A stretch of 64,000 nt of DNA from Apis mellifera (GCF_003254395.2 NC_037639.1:11203037-11267036); one strand, 5' to 3'. Shown: positions 1 to 14,308, counted from the first letter of the stretch. A program made the numbers and translations. The notes: generated from the letters alone by a model not told the origin.

Positions 1-2817
1 GAAACTCGAGATCCATACAAATATATTTAAATATTTTAAGATGTTCACCTTGTGATTCTTTTAATAGCTTGCTTGATATATATCGCATACCGCGTTAATT
101 ATCACACGAAGTATTTTCGCATTATGTTAAAATAATCTTGCAACTAATCTACGTCGTAAACACTTGTCGAATTCACACCACGATCCACGTCAACAGCCCG
201 TCTCGAGCATTAGCGAAATTAACAACTTTTGAAACAAGTTTGGAAAATTAATCTGATATCCGTCGCGAACAATAACCAATAATACTCATCGTATCGTGCG
301 TATCTATCCTCAAACACCTACTTTCCAATCTACTTCTATCCAACGACTCTTCTTCTCAGAAGAAGAAGAAGAAGAAACAATTCGAGAACGTGGAAGGGTG
401 ACGTGAATATGGAATAAAAATATCGAAGATCGCAAGCTCGTCACTTTTTCGCCGATCGATCCAACACCTATCCAAACTTTTCATCTTCGCCATCGCTAAC
501 GGGATTTAAGCTCTCCTTCGGAAAAAAAGAAAAAGAGACTCGGCGACTTCTTTTCGTCGGCAAGAAACTTCCCCCTCCCCGATAAAACGACGATGGTTCT
601 CAATTTGCCACGTTATTGCAGAGATACTCTCTCGACGACTCTCGCCAATCTTCCACTCTTACTCTCTCGACGCGTATTATTTCTTACGCAACATTGGAAA
701 ATCGAAAGAGACGTACGGCCGCCTCTATCGCCTACTCCATCGGTTACATTTGCGAGCATCATAAGTTCCAATTTAGCGTGGGATCGGTCGCATCGTTCCA
801 AGGATCGTCGCATTGTTTCCAAAAGTTTCCCTCTCCTCGCGGTGCAACTGCACGCAAGTTTCGGTTACGTGGGAACAATGACGGTTAGGGGGAGGGTGGA
901 AGGAAGGCTGTCAGATGGCGAGGTTGCGATAGCCGTACGCGCGGGTTTCGCGCGGCTCCCTGTGTGCGGGCGGTGCGGCACAATGTGATCCCTTCACACA
1001 ATTGCACGCGCGATTGCCCGGCCACGACGAGCGAGCGAGCCGCGCACCGACGAGAGACGACTACGACGAATCGTATCTCGAACGGAAGGCGCAACGTCGC
1101 CCATTGTTACGCCCGCGGGCTCCGACGTTTGACATCGGCGACGTTTCCTTCGCGCTTTAAACAAACGCTATCGCCTCGCCCCGCCTCGCTCTTCCCTTAT
1201 TATTTGCCAAACGTTATTATGTGACGTCGTTAATGCATACCGCATATTCCAATTATCGAGAAGACGCGAAAAGTTTTTTTCTTTTTCCAGCGTTACGTGA
1301 TCGTTGGTTCGTCCGTCCGGGCTGAACAAGATGATTGGACAAGTTTCGCAATTTTTCCTCAGACCTTAGATTTTTAGACAAAAATTTGATAATAACGCGT
1401 ATGTGAGATGCTCGTATTAGGACGTTATCAATATCTTATTAGTAGAAATTTGCAGTGTCGCGAAGGATCTTCTAACGAGAGTGTAAAAAAAAAAAAAAAA
1501 AAGAAAGAAAAAAAAAGAAAAAAACTTTCTTCGTTTATATTTAAATCTTATTTATACCAACTCTGAAGCGAAGTTAGTTATCGCAGCACTGATTAAGTTT
1601 AAGGCAAAGATTTCTCCCCGAAGGGAGGAGATTTATGAAATATCTGACCGAGGAGGAGAAGAAGAAGGAGGAGAAGGAGGATCTTCTTAATCCGTGTTTC
1701 TATCTCCGTTGACCGATTCGATTCGAGTCGAGAGAAAACTCATCTCGGCTCGAGAGCTGGCACATCTCGTGATACTCTCTCTCTCTGCTCCGATACGATT
1801 TCGTAGCGCGGGGCCCCAAACTGAAAACGGATTTTCGATAAAATTCATTTCGAGGGAAATATCCGCGACACGTCCCCTCCCCCTTTCTCCCTCTGGCAAT
1901 CGACGGGGCCGAGAAATCGGCTGACAGGCAGAATTCGATCTGCGGAGGGGGAAGGGAGGAGGAAGGGGAGCCAGACGAGAAGAGAAAAGAAGGCGCGGAA
2001 TGCTCGGACGGCCTCCTCCCGGTCGGTTACTTTCCGCTCGGCCACCCCTTTGCTTTGAAACGTAATTTTATTTCTCCGATTTTAAGCGGCGCTCCGGGCT
2101 CTAATTTTGTTAAATGAGTTGTTTGCTAACACGGTTAAATTCGCGAGCAGCCGTCCACAGCTAGACGACGGACGGGCGGAGAGCAGACAGCAGACAGCGG
2201 ACCGGTTTTCCCGCCGGTCGGCCGACCGGCCGACCGACCGACCATCGGCCGGCCCATCCGGTAACGAACCGGCCGACAGGGTCTCGTACGGGTAATGGTT
2301 TGACATGGTTATTGACGTTTCAGGCCGAAATCTAATTATTTGATATACGTGCTTGTCTGCCGTCACTGCGGAATACAGGATACGTCACCCATCACCGCTT
2401 CTGCCCCGATCTAACGCTTCCCTCCTCCCTCGACCCTGCCCCGATCGAGGCGATCGGTCGAACCGCAGCCGATATTTCCACCCAGGTAGTATATAGCATA
2501 TACGCGGGATGTTTCGAGTGTCGATGATAATTTGCCCGCCAACGCGTAATTCTAACGCTCGAGCAAACGTCGCGCTCGGGCAAACAACGATTCCTTCCCG
2601 TCCCGGTTTAATTGCCTTTCCCGAGATATTACGTCCCGGCAGCCTAACTTATATACGGGTTAGCCGAGTTTATTTTGCTCGTCAACCGTTCGTCAATTGG
2701 TAATGATCGAGGTGAAAGCGAGCCAATAACGACGAACGCCTCGTCAAAGAACGGCTATTATGCGGCCAAGCGTCAATTTGCGGCCCGATGCCAATTGCCG
2801 GCATCGAGAAACGAGCG

Positions 2818-2870
2818 TTATTATTATTATTATTGTTGTTGTTGTTATTATTATTATTATTATTATTATT
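2818..2870. repeat. Compound (TTA)n-(TTG)n microsatellite
   Basis: About seventeen trinucleotide units: TTA repeats interrupted in the middle by a block of TTG units. It produces runs of Leu, Tyr or Ile in artificial reading frames, which explains the short ORFs covering it. Confidence 0.95.
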
Positions 2871-3231
2871 GCGCTCTACCGTCGCAGAAACGATCGTTCC
2901 AAAACGCTTTCTCCCCGCTCCGATTCTTCTTCTCCCTCCTTCTTCCTCGCCCGACTCGAGAGGGAAGGGAAGGGGACGAAAGATTAAAACTTTATTGGCG
3001 GGATTCGATTGTTTCGTCGTGGGTGGAAAAGGCGCGGATGACCACTGGGCCAGAAACTGATTGAATATTTATCCTTGCACCCTTCGTAATCAACGCGCGA
3101 TCGCGTTCCTACTTAATTCCGCTGGAAATCGAAACGAGACACTTTTGCAATCAACACTTGCCCGACACAAAATTTACCTTCGTTTCCCCGATACGCTTTA
3201 CATTTTCCACTCCACTGGCGATAAGTACTCC

Positions 3232-3297
3232 AACACACACACGCACGCACACGCATACGAGCGCGTGTGTATGATATATATGTGTGTGTGTGTGTGT
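3232..3297. repeat. (AC)n followed by (TG)n microsatellite, self-complementary
   Basis: An AC-rich array (with some GC interruptions) is followed after a short spacer by a TG array. The two halves are complementary in inverted orientation, so a single strand could fold into an imperfect hairpin of about 25 bp. Confidence 0.9.
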
Positions 3298-5250
3298 AGG
3301 AGCGCACGGCCGCCACCGAGATGCGGTTAGTTACCGTCTGATCACCACAGGGAAGGTCGGCCGCGTCGCTTCGTAACAGCGTTAGGTTATAGGCTGGCTC
3401 GTAATATGCACACCCATCCCTCGTTGTCTACAAGAGGGAATCCGAGCAAACCGAGTGCACGATTACCGGCCGTGCTAGTTTACTTCCCCGTATATATATA
3501 TATTATATAGAGTTGCCGTGTTCGGATCGTGTACTTAACATAATTATAGGATGTCGTCGCGTTGTTCCGCGGCACGATGCCTCCGGGACAAACGCGACGG
3601 TGGCAAAGGTCCAACTTTGGACAGCGTAGCGATTTCCGCTTCGATCCTGCCACCGACCACCTCCGCCTCTGCCGCTCGGCAAACAATGGACGCGTATGCG
3701 TGGAATGAGAAACACGGCGTAGGCAGCGAGGCTGATGGGAGGGAAGGGTGAGCGTGTGTGACGCGAATCGGGTCAGTCGTTTCGAATCTCGCGCGCGTTA
3801 CTTGGTAGACGGAGAAGGGAAAGGAAGGATTGGATTCTCCTGGGTATGGTTTTCTCTCTGGGTATCGACCACGAGAGAGGCGGCGAGAAAAGGAAGAGGG
3901 GAAAAGGAGCGAGGCGATGATTAACGCAACCGGCGTCAAAGCATCCTTGTTGTTCCCCCTCCCCTCCTCTTTTTCCTTTTTTTTTTTTTCCTCTTTCGTA
4001 AACACGATTTATTAATGGAGTTTCCCCGTGGCGGCCCGATCGATATATCTGGTATCCGTATGAGCGCCGCTTTAAAGGTTAAAAGGCATTTTACAATGCA
4101 CAAGGAAATCCGTGGTGCTTTTACGCTCGAAAACCTTGCCGGTTGACGATTGTAAGTGACGCGGGTGCCGCGCCCTCCCCTCCGCGGCTCTCGATCCTCG
4201 GGAAATCTGGGAACGGAAGGACGGATGGAAGAAGAGGAGGAATGAAAATGGAGCAGGTAGGAGGGAAGGTAGGGGTAGTGGCGGTGGTAGTGGTGATGGT
4301 GGTGGTGGTGGGTCTACACCTCGACGCGAATCAGCGCAAAATCGATTCGTGTTTTCAGCGTTGTGCAACAAAAAAGCGGGGACACATCAAAGGATGCGAA
4401 CCGATCGGACAGCTTTTCGGGCGAATATTCAACGTGGCCGGGTGCACACACGGAAATTTAGCCGCTTAATGTAAAAATGGGAAAACGACGAGAGAAAAGA
4501 AGGAGAGAGAGAGAGTGGAAGGAAGGGAAAGAAAATAAAATGGTGACTCGTTTGCTTTTCTCTCCCATTCTCCTTCTCTCTCGTTTCCCTCCTTCCTCTT
4601 CCGTTCGTTATCTTTTTCTTTTTAATTTTATTCCACCTTCCGTGTTCGATCCCCGTCTTTCGTTCTTCCTCCTCCTCCTCCTCGTCCATTCCATAAAAGT
4701 CTAGGCTCCCAACCGATCTGCCATCCACGCGGTTGGCCTCTCCTTCCCACCTCTCGCCTCTCTTTTTTTTTCCCTCCTCCCCTCCCGATATTTCCTCGTC
4801 TACTAATAGGAAGGCCCGTCAATTGCGCTTTTCACAAAGCTCTTTCCCGCTGCTTTGCCGAGCGCCAGCTTTTCTACGGCGAAAGAGCACAGATGCATCT
4901 CGGCGCATGCACGGCGTACGCCTACCGACACACGGAAAAACTGGTTGTATACGTGCACCGCCGCACACAGCCAGATCGTGTCTCGCGTGTACACGGGATT
5001 CTGCGTCGACGTATGATACACGCACGTATTCGCACACGATCCACACGGAGTTCTCGCGCGTGTATATATATATACGCGCGGTCTAACAGCTTGCGACGCA
5101 AACACCGACTTTACGCTTTCACTGTCTTTGTACCTTTCTCCGAATAGTGTCTTTCAGCCAAGTAACATCGTAATTTCATTAGCTTCCTGTCGCTCTTCAC
5201 CCTGACACGCCGTGTCTCTTTCTGTACCAGCCTATCCCTACCCTCCATTC

Positions 5251-5400
5251 CTCCGTGTCGTTGTTCATATTCATGCACGTATACTTTCACGCGTGAATTA
5301 TATCACGACCACTTAAACTTACGTCTGATTCACGATTTAACGCTCATTTTAGATATTTGGAAATTTGACTCTTAGTTTTCATTGCAGAGGATAAATTTCT
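5251..5400. repeat. Diverged tandem duplication, copy A
   Basis: This 150-bp segment is repeated 200 bp downstream as copy B (5451-5580). Shared blocks include GTCGTTGTTCATATTC, TTTCACGCGTGAATTATATC, a CACTTAAACTTACGT-like block and a 3' block with TTCATTRCAGAG followed by ATAAATTTCT. Copies differ by substitutions and indels, so the duplication is old. Each copy ends in a pyrimidine-rich tract and CAG, like a 3' splice site, but no coding exon follows. Confidence 0.85.
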
Positions 5401-5450
5401 TTTTTTTTTTGTTATGAAGGATTCTCGAAAATGATGAGATCTCTTCCATT

Positions 5451-5580
5451 CCTCCTGTCGTTGTTCATATTCGCCCTATATTTTCACGCGTGAATTATAT
5501 CGCCATTTAAATTTACGTTTCATTCGTTTATTTTATTTAGAAATTCGACTCTTATTTTTCATTACAGAGTATAAATTTCT
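5451..5580. repeat. Diverged tandem duplication, copy B
   Basis: Second copy of the segment described for 5251-5400, shortened by about 20 bp of deletions. The best preserved blocks are at its two ends, including the CACGCGTGAATTATATC block and the ACAG-AGTATAAATTTCT end. No third copy was seen on either side. Confidence 0.85.
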
Positions 5581-6479
5581 CTCTCCCTTTTTTCTTTCAT
5601 AGACAATTCTCCTAATCGAGTCTCGATCTCTTTTATATCCTTTTTAAATTTTCAATCTTTCATATATATATATAAGAAACGAAGAAGAAATGTCATCGTT
5701 TCGAAAAATCTGTAAATCAAAAAGGATTTCAATCGACATCGACTAACGATTCTTTTCGACCGGAGACCGGCACTCGACCATCTCCGACGAGCATCCGTAA
5801 TACGACCGCGCCTCACCACGCCTTCGACAACTTGGACACCTATACGCCGATCGATAGATCGGTAGTGGCGCATCGATGTGCTTATTAACCATATTCGGAT
5901 AGACGATTAATAGTCGCTGGAATATTCAGCGGGGCCGACGGATTATAATTTTGTTGCACACGGCCGGCATAATACCGTGCAAGCCGATTAAACACCAGCT
6001 GTATTTAACGATCGGTCCTTTACAGAGCAGGGCGCAGCAATTTCGTCGGGGGGGAGGGGGCATTAATGCGATGTAAATGAACTTGATAACAATTACGCGA
6101 CGCGTATCGCCATTTCGGCTAATCGAACGAGTCGAGGAGGGAGTGTGCGTCCCGTTTCTCAGAATGTTCAACCCTTCGAAGAGAGAGGGTATATAGCCTC
6201 TAGGTCGGAAAAGAGAGGGAGGGAGAGAGAGAAAGAGAGAGAGAAGAGGAGGGAATGGATGCAAACGTCTGGGTTTCGTGACAGGCGAGCCGTTCTTTAC
6301 GACTTGGTTCGTTGTCAACGAAACCTGCACGATCTGCAACCAAATCGACGGTGCGTCAACCATGTGGATCAACCAATGTTTTTCCATCTGTTGTATAAAT
6401 ATGGCTTGGCCCACGAGAGGTGGGACGCTGGGAAATCTCGCCACGTATCCACCGGACGTGGACGTGGAGCACGGACAGA

Positions 6480-6506
6480 GGTGGTGGTGGTGGTGGTGGT
6501 GGTGGT
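6480..6506. repeat. (GGT)n microsatellite
   Basis: Nine consecutive GGT units. A second GGT array of similar size lies at 8053-8077. Confidence 0.95.
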
Positions 6507-7563
6507 CGAGGTACGAAAGAGGAACGAGCGATGAAAAATCGTGCAAAAAATAACGGTAACGTGGTTTCGCCACGCTCCACGCTGTCAGACGGGAAAAAGG
6601 AAAAATCTCGAAGCGGGAGGGGGTGGGGAAAATGACGCGAGTGTGGAGCGTGGTCGTCTCGCGATGATTAATACGCGTCTCTACACTCGATGAAGAAGAA
6701 AAAGAAAAAAGAAAGAAAAGAAAAAAAGAGTCACAGAGTATAACGATGGTTAATATTAATGAAGGGAAAAGAGTAAGTAAGATGATATTGATAATAATAT
6801 CTGGAATCGAAGAAGGAATCGAATTTAGAGGGATACGTGGTTGGCTCGTATTAGTCCGGGATTTATTTTCACGTTGGTTCGCGTTCGTTTAGCCCAAGTT
6901 TAAGGGGGAAGAAGTAAAACAGAGAGATCTCTGGAGGAGTTAGCGTGACTGGTGAGCAGGAGCGCGAGGGAGGTGGGCTCGAAAGATTCTAATCGTTAAC
7001 GATCATACCGCTCTCCCATTACACACCGCTCGCGGAATGGAAGGCGTAGGCGAGGCTAGACATCGGAGGAAAGGAAGAACGGAAGACACTCGAGGTCTAC
7101 TTAGGGGTTTACTTAACTCGAGATTAACTTGGAGTTAATTCACTTAGAAGGAGTTGGCCCCGACACCGCTTCGGGCTGCTATTAGGTATTACACTTGTAT
7201 CAGTATTACCAGTTTACCAGGGTCACGTTGTCGGAGCATGTGGCAATCTCTTTCTCGCTCTCGAGTCGAGAACCACTTAAACTTCGATCTTACCTTCGTG
7301 CACCGTATCTCCTCCTCCTCCTTCTCCTCACTTTTAACCGCTTCTCCGCAACGTGCCAATCTCCAACAAAAATCCTTAGAAATTATTTCCTTCGAGGAAG
7401 AAGGACCGATTCCTCCTTTCCCTCAAAACGTGATTCGTTCGTAAAACGAATCGCGTCGTTTCCACCTCGAGTTAATATCCGTTTAACGACATTATCCCCG
7501 GACAATTCCCTACACCATAGTTATTTGCACACACGCAGCGAAATCACTGGCACCGCGCGACGA

Positions 7564-7582
7564 TATATATATATATATATAT
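7564..7582. repeat. (TA)n microsatellite
   Basis: About nine TA units inside otherwise non-coding sequence. Confidence 0.85.
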
Positions 7583-8052
7583 ACGAGGCGTTACGTACAG
7601 ATTCGATCGGAGGCACGAGGTCGAACGGGGTCGAAGCAATCGGAAATGTGTCGCGTATTGGCCATTAACGCGGCAGATCGAACGAGCACTCTTCTCTCGT
7701 GGCGAGTCGGCCGGTCATTTGGCCGGTCGAAGGTCGAAACGAGGGGCTTAAAACGGTGCATGTTGGCGCTCCTCGCTCGGCTCCAACATATTGGAAATCG
7801 CACGGCATAATAACGAGCTCGATCCCGCGATGATTCTCTGCCGCCAGCTGCGAATGGCACCACGCGTGTCGTGGTAACGTGCACACGGCCGCGCGATCCC
7901 CAGGTGACACGTGTGCGTCATGTCCCGTGCACTCCAGGTGAATTCCGCGCCAATTCCGAGCGTCCGCCGCTCGATACGATCCGTGCCGCTCTCTTTCCCC
8001 CCTATGAATCCGCTCCCCTCGTGTGAATAGGGAGATAGAGAATCGGTGATGA

Positions 8053-8077
8053 TGGTGGTGGTGGTGGTGGTGGTGGT
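8053..8077. repeat. (GGT)n microsatellite
   Basis: About eight units, preceded by GATGATGG, so the array probably grew from a GAT/GGT trinucleotide seed. Confidence 0.95.
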
Positions 8078-11000
8078 CGAAGAGGCGCGAGAATTCGTAT
8101 CGCGCGCGTGAGAATCATTTTAAACGTCACATCACGCGTGTCTGTCAGCCGAGCTGCGAGCGGTTTGCGCGAGGTTTGCTCCACGTTGCGGTGCATTTTC
8201 TCCTCCCTTACCACCGTTTCTGCGTCACGGGCCGCGTTATTTACAGGAAAACGCCAAAAAATATTATCGAAATTCTCCTTCGAATACGAGCTTTTTTAAA
8301 CCTCTCTATAGAGTCGTTTTTTTTTTGACGACTCCCTCCCAATTTTTCGCATATATATTTTTATCTTCCTTTTTTTCTCATTTTTTCCCCCCATTTTTTT
8401 TTTTCCATTTTCATTCCGACTCTGACAATTCGTGCGTTATCAAAAGTTTGTAGCGCGAGCGTCGACCGGTTGCTCGCGTGAAATCGAGCCCGCTCGTTTC
8501 AATGGGGGGGAAAATCATTTCGATGGCGACGCGCTTGTCAAATAGAGGCGTGCGAACGACACTTGGAAAGCGTTGAAAAATTGTTCGTACGCGCGAACGA
8601 CCTTGTAAATAACTGACCTCGTAATGAAAAAAAAAAAAAAAGAAAAACAAAAAAAAGCGGAGCAAACGATTAATTCAATCAATCGGGATTGTAGTATTCG
8701 CAACGAAGAACCACGCGGCACGCGTTTCGATTATTGGACGTCCATGTGTAACGCCGCTTCCTGTCCTATCGAAGCCTCCGTCTCCTTGGCACAATACCTG
8801 GACTCGCCATTGCGACCCTATTACTTCTTCGAACCATTTCTGTTCTTCGATATCTTCCATCTTCTCTTTTCCTTCTTCTTCTTCTTCTTTTTTTTTAACG
8901 TCCTCGTAACGCTCGCTCCCATGACGTTGCTCGGTCCGGTTCTTCAACCGTCGTATCGTATTTCAACGTTATCAGAGGGTCATCCCATCTTTCGAATTGC
9001 ATTCAATCTTCGATTTTCGTACCTGCAATTCGACTCGAAGTTCTACAAATAACTTCCGATTCATTCACGAATCTCGACTACTACTGGACCGAATAAATCA
9101 CAAGAATAATTCGACGAGAAAAATTCGTTTCCCTCGTTCTCGTTTCCGTACGTTCGATTTCGACCACCCGTACGTTTAATTAATCGGTCACGAAATCGCA
9201 TTTATAGAGTACCCTCTCCTGCTCGAACAACCCCCTCCACCTTCCCGCCAGTTGATAGATTTCTAATTCCATAAACGTATAATTCGGTGGCGAAATTCCG
9301 TAAAGCGCGGTGGGCGCAGTGGCGCGAAACAGGAAACGGGGCGGCACCGGGACGGGAGGCAGGGAACAAAAGTTGATATCGAATCGTAAATACAGGACAG
9401 GGATCCTCCCCCCCCCTGCCCCCCGGATGCCGCTCAAATTCCATTTTCATCGCCTTCAACCGCCCGGGGCTACGTGTTCCGGACTTGTCGCAAGTACACA
9501 GAGTCGGTGATCGAACTGTCCGAGCGGATCACCGCGCCGTTCCGATACCTACGTACCTGCCTCTCCTCTCTCTCTTTCTCCCTTCTTTCCCGTCTCGTTT
9601 TCTCGTGCACACACGCACGCACGTGCACATTGCCAACAGGAGGCAATGACAGCTCTCTCTCTCTCGTGACAGCCACGTGACGTTTGCGGGGTATTCCGCC
9701 ACCCGTCTAATTATCATTCGCCACGCACAATACGGGATCGCCGTGCACCGTCTATTCCCCTTCGTGAATTTGCATAAGAACGCGGATCAGGAGAGGGGGA
9801 GGGATGGATAGAAAGATTCCAAGGAGAAAGGGAGTATATAAGGGAGGATCCTTTTCTTCCATAATTTTTGGAGAGGAATCTCCGTATCCTATAGTACAAA
9901 AATAAAACTGGAATTACGTCATTACGCAATCAATTATCCAATGTGTGACCCAACCGCTCCCGTTGTTAATTACGATATTGCGTAACGATAAATTTCTCCT
10001 TCATCCGCGAGTGGAACAGGACATATCCGATTTCGAACAATAGTTGTCATCGCCGATTTCGAAGACGGGGTTATAGCAGGTATCGATCCATAGCACGCGT
10101 CCGCGAGACAAAATCCACAAGATATCCTTGGTAAATCGAATCCCATCCCATCCCGAGCAACGTTCCTCCTCGTTCGGTGGATGGAAACCGAATAAACCGC
10201 GATCATTCGCGCGTACTACACATTATTTTTACTCGTCCGCAACTAGAGCGGCGAAACACGCAGGCGTTATCTCGAACGAGGCGGCTTTTGTCTAACTTTA
10301 ATTGAAAATATTGGAATAAATCTTCCAATAGACATTGTCGGGCGAAACTGGCGGTCGCTTCACAGCCACCGCGCGCGCCACCAAGAGATAGGGGTGAGAC
10401 CTGAGCGCCAGGAGGGTGAGACGGGGACGGGGACAAAGCGGGGAGGGGCGAGTAACTGGATGGCCGAGGACGCGAGCGGGGGACGCGTGAACGTTAACGA
10501 GCGGGCCAGAAGAGGTAAATAGCCATTTGCGGTCGAGCTTATAGCGAAAGGTTGGCCGTTCAAAAATGGCCACCGCCGACTCGGTCGCAGCCAACCGACC
10601 GTTTTGCGCGCCAGTTCGAATCAATCCCGCGCCTATTTCCCTTCCTCCCTGGGGGGCGACGCGTATTTATTTCGCACGAAACACCCGCGCGTGTCAGCGT
10701 TTCCATCGCCATACCAAATCGAGTTCATCCGACTCGACGGTGCTCCCTTTCTCTCTCTCTCTCTCTATCCTTGCCATTTATTATCGTCGTATTTTTCGAG
10801 TTTCGCTTGCAACGCAAGTTCTTCAGAAGGAAAAGATTAACCGTCGAAAATTAACCGTTCGAAAGAATATTGTATTCTCGGGAATGTTTGGTAAAATACG
10901 CGAGAGGTCTACGAGAGAGGAGTTAATCGGGAGAAAATGGGGAAGAGAGAGATTCGCGATTAAGTCAGAGGCGTAGATTGGAAAGGTTTGGAAAGGTTCG

Positions 11001-13365
11001 GCGAAAAATGGGGCCGGGCAGGGTGGCCAGGATTGAATCGTTTCCAGGCCTTCGGCGGGATTCGTTCCAAGCCCCGGTAATCACGATAACGAATCGACGG
11101 TAATGGCGGTAGGCAGCCGATCGTTGTCGTCGACAACGCTGCCGACAACGCCGCCGCCGCCGCCGCCGCTTTGGAATTCGAAGCGGTGTGGCAGGGCAGC
11201 GTAGGTAGGCACGAGCAGCGACGACGACGGTTATCGGAGTCGATCATTCAATTTTGCGCTGCAAATTGTCCGCGCCGGAAACTCATATCCGGGCACTTCC
11301 GGTTCTCCCTGGTTCCGCCCCCGGGAAGAGGAATCTGGCGAAAGGGCGGCCTCGTTGAATGGCCCGGTTCAAGAGCGAGCCGAGGGACCTGAACAGCTCC
11401 GCCAGGGCGAAAGAGAGAGAGAGGGAGGGAGAGAGGAGGGGGAGGCAGGATGGGGCGGATGATGGGGGAGAGGGATGAGAGGAAGAGAAAGAGGTGGAGA
11501 TGCGGTGGAAAAGGAAAGGGGTGGGAAAGAGAGAAAGGGGCCAGGGGACAGGCAGGAGAGAATCGAGAGGTCGCAGGTTGGATAGGCAGCAACAAGCACG
11601 ATTTCGATTGATTGCTCCTAGGTCCTGGTAGGACCGTTCCCGTCATTATCGACCTCGTAGAGAATCGAGCTTCACCTGAGCTTCCATCCTCCCGATGCTC
11701 CATTCCATCCCCGTCGTTATAATCCTTTGTCGCGTCCTAGTGCCTGTTTACACGGGTTAGGATTAATCGTGTCACGATCAACCGAATTTTCCCTCGTTCC
11801 TTTTTTTATCGAGAATCAATTTACAGAAATTTAAAAGATGAATGAATACGTCGGAACAATATTGCTATTTCGTTAGAACTAACGAATGCGTAAAATTAGG
11901 AATGTAATTCAATTTTTTTAAAAAATTGTCTTATTTCGTCAGGTTAGTTCTCGAGTCTCGATCCAACTTTCGATCGAATTTTTGCACTTTTCTTACTGAT
12001 AGTAAGAACAGGTATCTCCTATCAACGATCTTCTCCGATAAAAATTACCCGCGAAAACTTGCTCGAACGAATACATCCGACGCCGAACTTCAACCAAACC
12101 TGCACCTCTTTCCGACTCGAGCAAAGACGAGGCTTCGAGGCTCGCGTTTTCCAGACTCGCGGTAAAATGTGACGACGAGCCGGGACCAGAACATCGCGTC
12201 TAATCCACCCATTACTATTCATCGCCATACCGCTGTCAAACCGACGGATCTAGCCGAATTATTCTCGTCAATCTGAACTCTATTGGGAGTTCGGATTCGC
12301 GCTCGTGTTCGCGACCTCTTCTTGATCCTTTCCTCCCCCTCTCTCTTTTTTTTATGCCCAATGAAAACCGGAAAAGCGTTTTTACACGCGCTTCGTTTAT
12401 CCAAAATCTACGTTAACTCTAGAGAGAGAGAGAGAAAAAAGAAAATCTTCTTCGTTCCGTCCGTCATTCCTTACGATCCAATCAAGACTGATATTGGAAG
12501 AAAAATGTTTGTTACGTCGGCCCGTTATTAACCCGAGCGCAAGGACAAAACGTGGAGCCGATGCAAATCGGGATTTGTCGTGTCGATAGCATCGTCGAAC
12601 ACATCGGTGATTAGGGTTCAGGTACTAACTATTATCGGCTGCGCCTACAATTAGTGTCTTTTAGCGGGCACGGTCTAAATTTTCCAACTGTTTCGGCAAA
12701 CAACGAATCGAGGCGTTCCGCGTGGACGATGATACCGGGCTTCATTAATAGTTTATACTCCACTTAACCGGCTCGTTTGTACCGGATTACGCCCGAGAAA
12801 ATCGCCCTATAAACTCCCACCCTCCGCCCGGAACCACGGGAACCAGAAGTCTCGTAAAATTATGCGGAATTTCGAGGCCGGGAGGGGTCCCACTTATGAG
12901 AACGTATAGCCGAGCTGGACGTACCGCCTCTATTACGGATTACGTGTTTTCCGATTAACGCAAATTCCATCTGATACACTCGTTCTCGTGCGCTCTCGAT
13001 CGTCCGCCGATAATCGTTTCTTGCCGAGAGGGAGAGAGAGAGAGAGGGGTCCACCTCGATGACAATTTATCATAGGTTCCCCGTGATTTCTTGCTCCGAT
13101 TATTCCTGAAACTGAAATTGAATTCTCATATAATCAAGCGATATGCAAATGCAAATATCGCGTATATTCGAAATATCGAATATTGAAAGAAACGATGGAA
13201 CAAACATTTTTAGAATATCGATCTATACGACGATTAATCACCCGATGCCTCGACGACGAGACGGATGTTTTCCTCCGGTTATAGTATATCATCGATCCAC
13301 GTTTCTCGCGGTTTCTCGCTAATTTCGTAAACGACATCGTTGATATTGTCTGTCGCGGATTCACC

Positions 13366-13390
13366 GGCGAGGCGAGGCGAGGCGAGGCGA
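13366..13390. repeat. (GGCGA)5 pentanucleotide array
   Basis: Five perfect GGCGA units. The same pentamer recurs about 40 bp downstream (GCGGCGAGGCG near 13430). Confidence 0.95.
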
Positions 13391-14308
13391 CTAGACCGCG
13401 AACCGCGAGCAGATCCGTGCCTCCTCGCGGCGAGGCGTGTTTGACGAGTGTCGGGGGTTAGTTGGATCGGTGATGAACGGTGGTTCGATCGGTGGCGCGT
13501 ACGTTTCTCCCTTGTAACGATTTATCCCGCCGCCTCTCGCGTTTCCCACCAAATTTCCACCCAAATTTCGTTCTATCCCCTGATTCGATTTCTATTAGAG
13601 TCGGGCTCTAATTTTCCAACGGTTAATTTGTCAACTTGTGAAAGGTAATAACGCGTGCTGTTGTATTATGCACTGCGTGCTTCCGAAATTGTTCGCGGAA
13701 AAACGGTGGCTGCGTTCAGCTTCGCGAAATTTTCGAAAATTCCAGTTTCTCGAATTCGTCGAAACGCGAGTTGCACGTACTCTCGAAGTGTCTTTCGCTC
13801 AGAAATTTCGCGACGAGTGGAGGGAAATGGGCGAAAGCGGTCACCTTTCCAAGAGTGGCTTTTCTGCGATTCGCACGGGAGACTAGTTAGCACGGGAGTC
13901 TGACCACGGGTGCGTCTCATCCGATGGCGGGTGACACGGTTCACCGGGATTCGTTTAACGCGATTCAAACGAAAGTTGGTTAAAGTTGGTCCGGTTGGTG
14001 GGACGCGACAACGGCAGCGTCGGCGTTGCGATCGTCAAGTCGGAAATCGCCTTCGATAAAGTGCAACTTTTACCTCTGTCTCTCGCCTCCTCCTCCCCCT
14101 CCTCGTCGTCGTCGACGAGTTTCGCTTCGTTTCTAAACGAGAAACGAAAACAACTGAGGAAAGTTTCCCCTCTGGAGTTCCTTCGAGGAGAGATTAGTTC
14201 GAAGGAATCGGTCGTCGAATCGATTCAAGAAGAAAAGAGGAGCGGAGAAGAATTTAATAATTCGGGGGAAATTGGGAGAATTTGTCGTGGGTATGTTCCC
14301 GGTGACGT

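Larger units (their letters stand above)
1..5240. other. Non-coding flank with simple repeats
   Basis: No supported coding exon. Open frames here are short, lack recognisable protein character and often overlap repeats. The stretch is CpG-rich and contains poly-A near 1485-1525, a TTA/TTG array, a CA/TG array and many purine- or pyrimidine-rich runs (for example 4480-4530 and 4560-4790). It could be intergenic or part of a long intron of a gene outside the window. Confidence 0.6.

Noticed and set aside
5926..6573. Longest open frame of the left flank (215 codons, minus strand)
   Set aside because: Runs through a GGT array read as poly-His and through GA-rich sequence; no family resemblance. 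Long stop-free runs are expected in CpG-rich DNA.
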